From positions 1 through 9,801 of the forward strand of contig CAMBXJ010000122.1 of NCBI GenBank assembly GCA_945871455.1: a stretch of 9,801 nt of DNA, written 5' to 3'. How positions within the stretch are numbered: position 1 is the stretch's first letter; the number at the start of each line of letters is the position of its first letter. The position numbers and the translations under genes are program-made. Source of the DNA: Asaia bogorensis. GTDB lineage: Bacteria; Pseudomonadota; Alphaproteobacteria; Acetobacterales; Acetobacteraceae. Positions 1 through 6,406 of this stretch are shown here, in pieces. Below the pieces are notes generated by a model. That model searched no databases and had not been told where the DNA came from. It was given only the letters and a program-made list of their open reading frames with translations.

Positions 1-177
1 GAACTGGCCTGGACGGTCGCCATGCTGACCGACAAGAAGCTGGTCGAGTACAGCGCCACGCCGCGCGGCACCAAGAAGCACGCCGACTTCATGCATGCGG
101 CGGGGACGCTGAAGAACAAGCCCGACAGTTGGAAGGACCTGTTCTGGGACAACATGTGGTCCAAGGACGGGAGCTGA
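1..177 (+). CDS. ABC transporter periplasmic substrate-binding protein, C-terminal fragment (NitT/TauT-like)
   Basis: Only the last 58 codons are inside the window; the reading frame enters at base 1 and ends at TGA 175-177. The tail carries a pattern (ADFMHxxGTLKxKPxSWKDLF, then an acidic-aromatic stretch and a terminal GS) that I recognise from the C-termini of NitT/TauT/SsuA-type substrate-binding proteins. These bind small ligands such as sulfonates, nitrate or pyrimidine precursors in the periplasm and deliver them to an ABC permease. The ligand cannot be told from this fragment, and the ligand-binding lobes and signal peptide are outside the window. The gene converges on motA with a 59-bp gap. 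The call depends on one C-terminal motif, so the subfamily is tentative. Confidence 0.62.
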   Translation, partial: ELAWTVAMLTDKKLVEYSATPRGTKKHADFMHAAGTLKNKPDSWKDLFWDNMWSKDGS

Positions 178-202
178 TCTGAACAGACCGGATGTTGCGC
201 CG

Positions 203-231
203 GGACGCCGGTGGCGGCCTCGGCGGCATCC
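203..231 (-). terminator. Candidate hairpin terminator between convergent genes
   Basis: Read on the minus strand, just after the motA stop, GGATGCCG pairs with CGGCGTCC. This makes an 8-bp stem (seven Watson-Crick pairs and one G-U) around a 13-nt loop. It lies in the 59-bp gap between the convergent substrate-binding-protein gene and motA, where a terminator is expected. There is no run of U after the stem on the motA side, and in the plus-strand transcript the stem has a C-A mismatch. It is therefore a weak intrinsic terminator at best, and the stem could have arisen by chance in GC-rich DNA. Confidence 0.33.
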
Positions 232-236
232 TTGCC

Positions 237-1103
237 CTATGACATCTGCACCGCCTGCACGGCCTCCTCCAATTCCTGGAAGGACGGCATGAATTCGTTC
301 GGCACCATCTTGCGGCCGGTTTCAACGCTGACCTGTGGGGCGTTGCCATGCAGATGGGCAACGATCACGGCGCGGATCACTTCCATGTATTTGGCTTCTT
401 CCTCGACAACGCCGGTCAGGCGGGTGGCGAACGGGCCGACCATGCCATAGGCCATCAGGACCCCCAGAAACGTTCCGGTCAGCGCGCCACCGATCATCCC
501 ACCCAGCACGGCGGGCGGTTCGTTGATGGAAGACATGGTCTTGATCACGCCCAACACCGCCGCAACGATCCCCAGCGCCGGCAATCCGTCCGCCATGCTC
601 TGAAGCGCATGGGCCGCGTGCAATTCTTCGTTCAACGTCTTCTTCAGTTCCCGCGCCATCACGTCCTCGATCTGGTTCGGATCGTCGGCGTTCATCCCGA
701 CCATCCGGAGATAGTCGCAGATCAGGACCGACGCGTGGTGGTTGGCGAGGATTTTCGGGAATTTCTGGAACGCAGTGCTCTCCGCCGGCTTCTCGATATG
801 CGGCTCCAGCGCCATGTTGCCCTTCGTGCTGGCAAGGCGGACCAGGAAGTAAAGCAGGCTGAGCAATTCCACATAATCGGACTTGTGATAGGACGACCCT
901 TTCATGATCTTGCCGAAGCTGCCCAGCGTGTGTTTCACGCCATGCATGCTGTTGGACATCAGGAACGTCGCGAAGGCCGCTCCACCGATGGACCAGAGTT
1001 CGAACGGGAGAGACGCCGCCAGCGGTCCGAAGCTGCCGCCATGCGCCATGTAGCTGCCGAAGACGTTGAACAGCAGAAAGGCAAAGCCGCCGATTACGAG
1101 CAT
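237..1103 (-). CDS. motA: Flagellar motor stator protein MotA
   Basis: 288 aa, about the usual MotA length. MotA is the inner-membrane subunit of the ion-driven stator; with MotB it couples ion flow to rotation of the FliG/C ring. The N-terminus (MLVIGGFAFLLFNVFGSYMAHGG) is the first membrane segment in the form typical of MotA. A second hydrophobic stretch lies near residues 30-50. The cytoplasmic loop carries the charged residues that contact FliG, R89 and E100 (equivalent to E. coli R90 and E98 by position). The two late membrane helices (about 170-190 and 200-225) contain P175 and P224, matching the functional prolines of the family. The start gives the canonical MotA N-terminus 10 nt after the motB stop, with a modest purine stretch (GAGA) upstream. 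It is second in a motB-motA operon, the reverse of the common order. No other flagellar gene is in the window. Confidence 0.95.
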   Translation of the reverse strand: MLVIGGFAFLLFNVFGSYMAHGGSFGPLAASLPFELWSIGGAAFATFLMSNSMHGVKHTLGSFGKIMKGSSYHKSDYVELLSLLYFLVRLASTKGNMALEPHIEKPAESTAFQKFPKILANHHASVLICDYLRMVGMNADDPNQIEDVMARELKKTLNEELHAAHALQSMADGLPALGIVAAVLGVIKTMSSINEPPAVLGGMIGGALTGTFLGVLMAYGMVGPFATRLTGVVEEEAKYMEVIRAVIVAHLHGNAPQVSVETGRKMVPNEFMPSFQELEEAVQAVQMS

Positions 1104-1113
1104 GGGACGGGTC

Positions 1114-2220
1114 TCATCGTCTGACCGGGAGAGGCACGGTGGGCACGGGAGTAGAGGACGTCCGGGCCGCGGCGGCGGCCTCTCGCAGTACTACGATGGC
1201 AATTCGGCGGTTGCCGGCGGCGAACGGATCGTCCGGCAGCAATGGGTCGCGATCGGCGTGCCCGGTCACGGTGCGAATGCGGCCGATCGGCAGCGACGCG
1301 TCAACCAGCAGCCGCCGCGTCGCGTTGGCGCGTTCGGCGGACAGTTCCCAGTTGGTGCGGCCCGGTCCCGGAAACGGGGCGGCATCGGTATGGCCGGAGA
1401 TCGAGATCGACTGCGGCAGGCGCTGCAACACGGGCACAATTTTCTGGATCAACTGGCGGGCACGATCGTTCGGAGTGGCCGAACCGGAGGCGAACATCGG
1501 CAGCCGGATTTCATCCAGGATCTGGATGCGCAGCCCCTCCGGCGTCATGTCGATGGCTAGCTGGTTGGCCAATTCCGCCAGGGTCGGATCGCCACGCACG
1601 GCCTCGCGGATCTGCTGGGCGGCTTCCTCGAAAGCGGCCTTTTCCTGTCTTTCATGCTCCGCCCGAATATCGGCTTCGGTCGGCGGGCGGGAGCCATCGC
1701 CGGCATCCTGGCCGGAGGTTTCCCCCATTCCCGCCATTGACGCCGCCGCCGGGTCCTGACCCATTTTCAACGCCGCCTGCCCGTTCGGTCCATCCGCATC
1801 GGTCAGAGCGTCGCCCCGGAGCGCTTCCGACCGTAGCCCGCGTGGCTTCTTGCGGATTTCGTCCTCCCCATCCTCCACATCGATCACCTCCGGTCGTTTG
1901 CCGATGGTGATCCGGACCGCGCCCTTGTCGGAGACCAGTGCCCCCTCGGCGAAGGCGGTCTTGCCACCGAACGGCTGGCCGGTGCCTGACGAGGCGTGAC
2001 TCATGAGGTTGTTGGGACTGAAATAATCCGCGAGGCCGGTCCGCTGGTCCTGTGTCGTGGCGTTCAGCAGCCACATCAACAGAAAGAAGGCCATCATCGC
2101 GGTCACGAAGTCGGCATACGCGACCTTCCAGGCGCCGCCGTGGTGTCCGCCACCGACGATCTCATACTTCTTGATGATGACTCCGCCCTTGGAGCCTTTT
2201 GAATCGCCTTTGCCGGCCAT
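1114..2220 (-). CDS. motB: Flagellar motor stator protein MotB (OmpA-like peptidoglycan-binding)
   Basis: 368 aa. MotB anchors the stator to peptidoglycan and forms the ion channel with MotA. Residues 28-52 hold the signature GGAWKVAYADFVTAMMAFF followed by LLMWLL: one membrane helix with the ion-carrying aspartate at D37. The adjacent segment (about 56-75, QDQRTGLADYFSPNN) fits the plug region. The OmpA-like domain occupies about 225-348, with SISISGHTDAAP (271-282) and NWELSAERA (290-298) as peptidoglycan-binding motifs. Between these, residues 100-205 are a long, low-complexity linker rich in Asp, Glu, Gly, Ala and Met. This makes the protein longer than the roughly 300-aa E. coli form. 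A Pro/Thr/Ser-rich tail follows the domain. A conserved aspartate and no polar-to-sodium hallmark that I can judge suggest a proton motor, but this is inference. It is the first gene of the stator operon. No good Shine-Dalgarno is visible, and a perfect inverted repeat ends 2 nt before the ATG. Confidence 0.95.
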   Translation of the reverse strand: MAGKGDSKGSKGGVIIKKYEIVGGGHHGGAWKVAYADFVTAMMAFFLLMWLLNATTQDQRTGLADYFSPNNLMSHASSGTGQPFGGKTAFAEGALVSDKGAVRITIGKRPEVIDVEDGEDEIRKKPRGLRSEALRGDALTDADGPNGQAALKMGQDPAAASMAGMGETSGQDAGDGSRPPTEADIRAEHERQEKAAFEEAAQQIREAVRGDPTLAELANQLAIDMTPEGLRIQILDEIRLPMFASGSATPNDRARQLIQKIVPVLQRLPQSISISGHTDAAPFPGPGRTNWELSAERANATRRLLVDASLPIGRIRTVTGHADRDPLLPDDPFAAGNRRIAIVVLREAAAAARTSSTPVPTVPLPVRR

Positions 2221-2552
2221 GCTGACCCGATATGGTTCGTGATCGGGTCAACATGCCGGAAGAATGTTAATCAATCCTGACCGAGGGCGGGATCATTTGC
2301 GGGCGGCAATGCGCTTTGTCTCCCAAAACCATGCGCCGCCTCGGAATCCGTCCCCGAACGGCGATGGCGATGGTTGGGCTGGGGCGTTGGTTGGGCTGGT
2401 CTGGGGGGCGGCGGTTGCGCTTCCGGTCCGGTCGCATGGTCCCGTTCGGCCGGCGCATCCGCAGGTGCGAGGAATGGCATGCCGCCGCGACCTTTGCCGC
2501 CTGTCCACGCAGCCCGCGGCCGGTCGCCGGAACGCGTTCGCCGATCGTGACC
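2221..2552. other. Gene-poor gap upstream of motB, downstream of the DSD1-like gene
   Basis: 332 bp with no convincing gene. A 69-codon minus-strand frame (2271-2480) is proline-rich and unlike any family I know. Two other short minus-strand frames overlap it in different phases, so I treat all as chance. The stretch should hold the motB promoter, but I could not fit a credible sigma-70, sigma-54 or sigma-28 pair. The last 60 bp before motB are distinctly AT-richer (TTGATTAACATTCTT on the minus strand), as promoters often are, and include a lone TTAAC that is only half of a CtrA-type site. The inverted repeat at 2223-2250 is listed separately. Confidence 0.6.
2223..2250 (-). promoter_or_regulatory. 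Perfect 9-bp inverted repeat at the motB translation start
   Basis: TGACCCGAT and ATCGGGTCA are exact reverse complements separated by 10 nt, and the element ends 2 nt before the motB ATG (2220-2218). As RNA it would form a 9-bp hairpin that occupies the position of the ribosome-binding site, with the only SD-like bases (CGGGTC) inside its 3' arm. As DNA it could be an operator for a dimeric regulator. The repeat is seen directly; both roles are inferred. Confidence 0.5.
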
Positions 2553-3653
2553 CTACCAGCCGTTCACGCGGGTCCAGACCGCGGCGACCTCGTCTTCGTC
2601 CCCGTCGACCACGAAATACCGGTCATGCGCCGCGGCGGTCATACAGGTGTGGTTCGGCAGAATGCGCAGCCGCCCCCCGATCGGCAGGTCGATCGGACGA
2701 GTCGGGTCCATCTCGACGACGCCGTGTTCCTGATAGGCGCGCCGGACGATCGCATCGCCATAGACGCGCCGCCCCGCAAGATCGACCGCCAGACCGAAGC
2801 CGTAATCCTTGGGCGCGTTTTCCGTGCTGCGGTCTTTCGACAACGCCAGGCCACCGGCATCGACCAGCAAGCGTCCCGGACGGCGGCCGATGACGCTGGT
2901 CAGGACGCTCATGGCGATCCCGTCCAGGCCGTGGGTCTCGATCTCCGCCTGGAAAAGATCGCCGAACATGAACACCCCAGGGCGCATTTCGGTAATGCCG
3001 GTCAGGTTCTCGGCATGCCGAGCGGTGGGGGAACTGCCGGCGGAGACGATGGAGATCGTGTGCCCGGCTTCCCGCAGGCGGGCGGCGGCGAGGGTCGCCG
3101 CGGAGCGTTCCGCCTCGGCGATGGCGGCGATCTCCCGGACGCCGCGCCCGGCGTAGGAATGGCCGGCATGGGTCATGACGCCGGTCAGCAACAGACCCAG
3201 GCGAGCGGCGATTTCCAGCAACGCGTCATCGTTGGGGGACACGCCGCCCCGCTGCTCCCCGCAATCGATTTCGATCAGGGCGCGGGGTGGCGTGGGGTGG
3301 GCGGCGATCGCGGAAGCGACATCGGCATCGTCGGTGACCACGATGATCCTGGCGCCGGAACTGTTCAGCTTGGCCACCTGGTCCAGCTTTTGCGGCGTGA
3401 TCCCGACCGCGTAGAGGATGTCGGTCAGGCCATGCGCCGAGAAATACTCGGCTTCGGCCAAGGTGGACACGGTGATACCGCCGGGCTGGCCCTGAACCGC
3501 CATCCGCGCGACCTCGATCGACTTGGCGGTCTTCATGTGCGGGCGCATCGGCACGCCCAGCCGGGACAGGTTACCGGCCATGCCGCGCAGATTACGGGCC
3601 AGAATCGCGCGATCCAGCACCAGGCAGGGGGTGGGCAGATCGGCGAGCTTCAT
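2553..3653 (-). CDS. DSD1/D-threonine aldolase family PLP enzyme (alanine racemase N-terminal fold)
   Basis: 366 aa from ATG 3653. The family includes D-threonine aldolase, metal-dependent D-serine dehydratase and D-3-hydroxyaspartate aldolase. These fold-type-III PLP enzymes cleave or dehydrate D-beta-hydroxy amino acids with a divalent metal. The N-terminal barrel starts with KLADLPTPCLVLDR. The PLP lysine is in RPHMKTAKS (K41), and an H-x-C metal pair is in LPNHTCMTA (H335, C337) near the C-terminus. The His-x-Cys form resembles zinc D-serine dehydratase, while some D-threonine aldolases have His-x-Asp. The substrate is unresolved. The ATG at 3653 overlaps the MlrC stop as ATGA, and the family N-terminus begins there. 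Upstream in-frame ATGs at 3668 and 3716 would add residues foreign to the family. No strong Shine-Dalgarno is visible, which fits translational coupling. It is the last gene of the three-gene operon. Confidence 0.88.
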   Translation of the reverse strand: MKLADLPTPCLVLDRAILARNLRGMAGNLSRLGVPMRPHMKTAKSIEVARMAVQGQPGGITVSTLAEAEYFSAHGLTDILYAVGITPQKLDQVAKLNSSGARIIVVTDDADVASAIAAHPTPPRALIEIDCGEQRGGVSPNDDALLEIAARLGLLLTGVMTHAGHSYAGRGVREIAAIAEAERSAATLAAARLREAGHTISIVSAGSSPTARHAENLTGITEMRPGVFMFGDLFQAEIETHGLDGIAMSVLTSVIGRRPGRLLVDAGGLALSKDRSTENAPKDYGFGLAVDLAGRRVYGDAIVRRAYQEHGVVEMDPTRPIDLPIGGRLRILPNHTCMTAAAHDRYFVVDGDEDEVAAVWTRVNGW

Positions 3654-5191
3654 GCGGGCGGTGTCCATTGTGCGGAGTCGTCGATGGGCAGGACCGGGCG
3701 CGGCATATGGCGCCACGGGAAGCGGGACAGGATGGGGCTGGTGAGGCCGGGGGCATCGACCTCGACCACATCCTGATGACGGAAGAACTCGTCGAAGCCA
3801 CCGCGGAAATGGCCGCGCGACTTCACCACGACAACCCGCGCGGCGCCGATGTCCAGACCGAACGCCTCAAAGAACATCGGATCGGCGCATTGGAAGCGGT
3901 TGCTGATCACCACCACCGTCAATCCGCCGATCGTCAGCGCCGCGGATTTTCCGGGATCGAGCGTATTGTTGGCATAGATCCCGCGCCGTCCGCGCATCGG
4001 CTGGTCGCGCAGGCTCCGCACCGTGGCGGTGACCGTGAAGGGTTTGGAGAACTCGTCGCTCAGGTCACGGTTGAAGCGTGCATTGAACGTCGCGCCCTGC
4101 CCGAGCCGATGGGCCTCCGCCGCCAGTGCGGGATCATGGATCACGCCCACCAGGGCATCGCGGACATTGGCGGCATGGAACGCTTCCAGGATCCACATCG
4201 TGTTGCCTCGACCGCCGCCACCGGGGTTGTCGGCGACATCCGCGAAGGCCAGCGCGTGCAGGCTGGGGTCCTCGGTCGCCTTGGCGCGCCGGACGGATTC
4301 GTCCAACGATGTCAGGGACGGGCGGAACCGATCCCGTCTTGCCCAGCCGGCTTCGGCGATTTCTCGCGCCAATCCGTTGGCGGCGTCCGCGTCGGTCGCC
4401 GTAACCACCACGGTCAGACCGTTGAACGGCGTGTCGGCATAGGCGAACCCGCCCATCACCGATACGTTCAGCACGCGTCCGTCATAGGGGGCCTCTCGCA
4501 TGCGCCGCTGGCCCATGTCGATCAGTTCGCCATAGGGTCGGTTCGGTGCGTCCGGGCCGGTCAGTTGGGTGACGGTGGGCGGCACGATCGGCAGGCGGAT
4601 GCGTGCCAGATGGGTCGGCGTCCCCGCCAGCAGGCGTCGCAGGATCTGGGCGGATTCCGCGCCGCGTTCGCGCATATCAAGATGTGGATTGGTGCGGTAG
4701 CCGACAAAGGCGTTCACCAGATCGACATCCGCCTCCGACACATTCGCATGCAGGTCGTAGCTGGCGACAACCGGCACGGCATGCCCCACGACCCGTCGGA
4801 CCAGCGCGAGCAGGGTGCCTTCCGGATCATGGTCCTCGGTCGAGAGGCCGGCGCCATGCAGCACGCAGTAGACGCCGTCGATCGGACCGGCCGAGCGGAG
4901 GTCGGCATCCCATTGTTGCAATAGTCGGTCGAAGAAGACCTGCTCCACCGGGCCGTTCGGTTCGGCCATGGCCAGCAGGGATGGCAGCGGTTGCCAGTCG
5001 CCGGCCGCATCCATATCGGCGACGAAGCCCGGCAACTCCCCCAGCATGCCCGGGGCGGCGGAGCGCGCATCATCCAGCATCGACTGGCCGCCGATCAGGG
5101 TGCGTTCGACGAAATGCGCCTCGGTGGCGACCGGGGCGAAGCGGTTGCATTCGATGGAAAAGCCCAGAAGGGCGATGCGCGGTGCTGTCAC
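3650..5191 (-). CDS. MlrC/M81-family metallohydrolase (microcystinase C-like)
   Basis: 513 aa, the normal size for MlrC-type proteins (N-terminal M81 domain about 1-295, MlrC C-terminal domain about 310-495). The founder hydrolyses the linear tetrapeptide from microcystin breakdown, but most homologues have unknown amide or peptide substrates. The metal and active-site set appears intact: E14 in GFSIECNRF, H112 in VLHGAG, D146 and H148 in SYDLHANVS, and H170 in GYRTNPHLDM. The spacing of H112, D146, H148 and H170 matches that of the family. There is no signal peptide, so it is likely cytoplasmic. The start is GTG at 5191, which overlaps the upstream stop as GTGA. It is preceded by GGGGG (5203-5199) 7 nt upstream, and the N-terminus TAPRIALLGF fits the family. 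A much longer open frame upstream is only a shadow of the previous gene. It is the middle gene of the operon between two PLP enzymes. The true substrate is unknown. Confidence 0.9.
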   Translation of the reverse strand: MTAPRIALLGFSIECNRFAPVATEAHFVERTLIGGQSMLDDARSAAPGMLGELPGFVADMDAAGDWQPLPSLLAMAEPNGPVEQVFFDRLLQQWDADLRSAGPIDGVYCVLHGAGLSTEDHDPEGTLLALVRRVVGHAVPVVASYDLHANVSEADVDLVNAFVGYRTNPHLDMRERGAESAQILRRLLAGTPTHLARIRLPIVPPTVTQLTGPDAPNRPYGELIDMGQRRMREAPYDGRVLNVSVMGGFAYADTPFNGLTVVVTATDADAANGLAREIAEAGWARRDRFRPSLTSLDESVRRAKATEDPSLHALAFADVADNPGGGGRGNTMWILEAFHAANVRDALVGVIHDPALAAEAHRLGQGATFNARFNRDLSDEFSKPFTVTATVRSLRDQPMRGRRGIYANNTLDPGKSAALTIGGLTVVVISNRFQCADPMFFEAFGLDIGAARVVVVKSRGHFRGGFDEFFRHQDVVEVDAPGLTSPILSRFPWRHMPRPVLPIDDSAQWTPPA

Positions 5192-6321
5192 AATGCGACC
5201 CCCAGCAGTTCGGCAATGCGTGGCGTGGCTTTCAGGCCACTGCCGGTCAATACCAGGACCGTGGTCTGGTCCGCGGTGATGGTGCCAGCACCCACCAATT
5301 TCGCCAGCGCGGCCGCGACCTGGGCCGAAGTCGGCTCCACGTAGATCCCTATCCGCGCCAGGTCCATCATCGCGGCCACGATCTCGTGCTCCGACACCAT
5401 GACCGCGCCGCCCCCGGTCCCGCGCAGGGCGGCCAGCACCTCCGGCAGGCGGATGGGTTGAGCGATGGCGGTGCCTTCGGCGATCGTCGGAGCAATCGTG
5501 GTGGGCACCGGGGCATCCGTGCCGGCCAGGAAAGACGCCGCGATCGGCGCGCAATTGGCGGGCTGCACCGCGAAAATCCGCGGCATGCGGTCGGTTTCGC
5601 CGGCCCGCATCAACTCTGAAAAGCCGATCTCGCAGCCCAGCACATTCGATCCGGCGCCGCAGGGGGTGATGATGTTGTCGGGCACCCGAAAGCCCAGATC
5701 CTCCCACAATTCGTAGGCCAGGGTCTTGGTGCCGTGCAGGAAAAACGGGTGCCAGTTATGGCTGGCGTAGAAGATCGAACTCGATCGGGCGACGGCCGCG
5801 TCCGAGGTTGCCTGCCGAGAGCCGGGGATCAGTTCGACGGTGGCGCCATGCGCCCGCATCTGCACAGTCTTGGCGGGGCTGGTCGAGTCGGGCGCCATGA
5901 TGGTGGCGCGCATCCCGCCCGCCGCGGCATAGGCCGAGACCGCCGCGCCACCATTGCCGGAGCTGTCTTCCAGCACGTCGCGGATCCCCTGGGACCGCAG
6001 CAGCGACAGCATGACGCTGGCGCCACGGTCCTTGAAGCTGCCCGTCGGCATGAACCATTCGCATTTCAGCAGCACGGGCACCCCGGCAACCGCGCGGGGG
6101 AGCAGCGGCGTGCAGCCTTCCCCCATTGTGATCGGCGCGTCCGTCTGCATGGGAAACGCCGCCCGATATCGCCACAGGCTTCGGGTGGAGCGGTCGATCA
6201 GGTCGCGGGTCAGGCTCGGCAGCGGGGTCAGCAACAGCGGCGCCAGGTCGGGGCCGCACCAACGCGGTCGGTCGAGCGGAAAAGTCTGGCCGTTCCGTGG
6301 ATTGAGATAGGCAGGGGTCAT
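5188..6321 (-). CDS. Threonine synthase-like PLP-dependent enzyme (fold type II)
   Basis: 377 aa from ATG 6321. It belongs to the TrpB-like PLP superfamily, closest in style to threonine synthase, which converts O-phosphohomoserine to threonine. Homologues outside the biosynthetic locus may be dehydratases or other beta/gamma-replacement enzymes. The N-terminus (AYLNPRNGQTFPLDRPRWCG) is the family's short N-terminal cap. The PLP lysine is K97 in MPTGSFKDRG. The substrate-carboxylate loop is SSGNGGAA (about 120-127). A glycine-rich phosphate loop, PCGAGSNVLG, is followed near the C-terminus by VLTGSGLK, which contacts the pyridine ring. I chose 6321 because family similarity starts there. The frame stays open to an ATG at 6438, but the extra 39 residues are encoded by DNA repeats and are low complexity. 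It is the first gene of the coupled operon, so biosynthetic threonine synthase is not the default reading. Confidence 0.85.
   Translation of the reverse strand: MTPAYLNPRNGQTFPLDRPRWCGPDLAPLLLTPLPSLTRDLIDRSTRSLWRYRAAFPMQTDAPITMGEGCTPLLPRAVAGVPVLLKCEWFMPTGSFKDRGASVMLSLLRSQGIRDVLEDSSGNGGAAVSAYAAAGGMRATIMAPDSTSPAKTVQMRAHGATVELIPGSRQATSDAAVARSSSIFYASHNWHPFFLHGTKTLAYELWEDLGFRVPDNIITPCGAGSNVLGCEIGFSELMRAGETDRMPRIFAVQPANCAPIAASFLAGTDAPVPTTIAPTIAEGTAIAQPIRLPEVLAALRGTGGGAVMVSEHEIVAAMMDLARIGIYVEPTSAQVAAALAKLVGAGTITADQTTVLVLTGSGLKATPRIAELLGVAL
5199..5203 (-). promoter_or_regulatory. Ribosome-binding site supporting the GTG start of the MlrC-like gene
   Basis: GGGGG on the minus strand lies 7 nt before GTG 5191, inside the end of the threonine-synthase-like gene. 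It supports a non-ATG start for the MlrC-like protein at the GTGA overlap. Confidence 0.6.
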
Positions 6322-6344
6322 GATGCCGGTCCGGGTGTGCGGAA

Positions 6345-6356
6345 GGGGTTTGCCCC
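6345..6356. repeat. Short GGGG-TTTG-CCCC hairpin at the end of the tandem repeats
   Basis: A 4-bp G/C stem with a 4-nt loop abuts and overlaps the first 14-bp repeat unit, and lies 24-35 nt upstream of the threonine-synthase-like start. Because each tandem unit also carries CCCC, several alternative pairings are possible in the leader RNA. It is too short to mean much alone. Confidence 0.3.
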
Positions 6357-6406
6357 GTGGAGTGTGCCCCGTGGAGTTTGCCCCATGGGGTGTGCCCCAT
6401 GGAGTG
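6351..6406. repeat. Four tandem 14-bp repeats in the operon leader
   Basis: Four consecutive 14-bp units begin at 6351, 6365, 6379 and 6393: TGCCCCGTGGAGTG, TGCCCCGTGGAGTT, TGCCCCATGGGGTG and TGCCCCATGGAGTG. Differences fall at positions 7, 11 and 14 only. Each unit has a partly palindromic core; CCCCATGGGG at 6381-6390 is a perfect 10-bp palindrome. The array lies 30-85 nt upstream of the chosen start of the threonine-synthase-like gene, that is, in its leader. Because 14 is not a multiple of 3, a translated array would not give a peptide repeat, which argues that the DNA or RNA is what repeats. Function is unknown. Confidence 0.9.

Noticed and set aside
348..1124. 258-codon plus-strand open frame opposite motA
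   Set aside because: Antisense shadow of an unmistakable motA.
2264..2272. TTAAC near motB as a CtrA-binding site
   Set aside because: Only one half-site is present; the TTAA expected 7 bp away is not there.
2271..2480. 69-codon proline-rich minus-strand frame upstream of motB
   Set aside because: Low complexity, overlapped by other short frames in different phases, no ribosome-binding site or family.
2316..3776. 486-codon plus-strand open frame opposite the DSD1-like gene
   Set aside because: Rich in Arg, Gly and Asp with no domain, and exactly antisense to a clear enzyme gene. Long antisense frames are common in GC-rich DNA.
3668..4924. 418-codon plus-strand open frame opposite the MlrC-like gene
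   Set aside because: His/Gln/Arg-rich mirror of the MlrC-like coding strand with no family resemblance.
4603..5619. 338-codon plus-strand open frame spanning the MlrC-like and threonine-synthase-like genes
   Set aside because: Arg/Pro-rich and crosses a real gene junction; no domain.
5192..5707. Long upstream extension of the MlrC-like frame
   Set aside because: It lies in another phase of the threonine-synthase-like gene. The family N-terminus begins at the GTG at 5191 with its own ribosome-binding site.
2553..6321. Reading the operon as the beta-hydroxyaspartate cycle
   Set aside because: Only one superfamily match (DSD1-like) is solid. The second PLP enzyme is threonine-synthase-like, not dehydratase-like, and the aminotransferase and iminosuccinate reductase are not seen.
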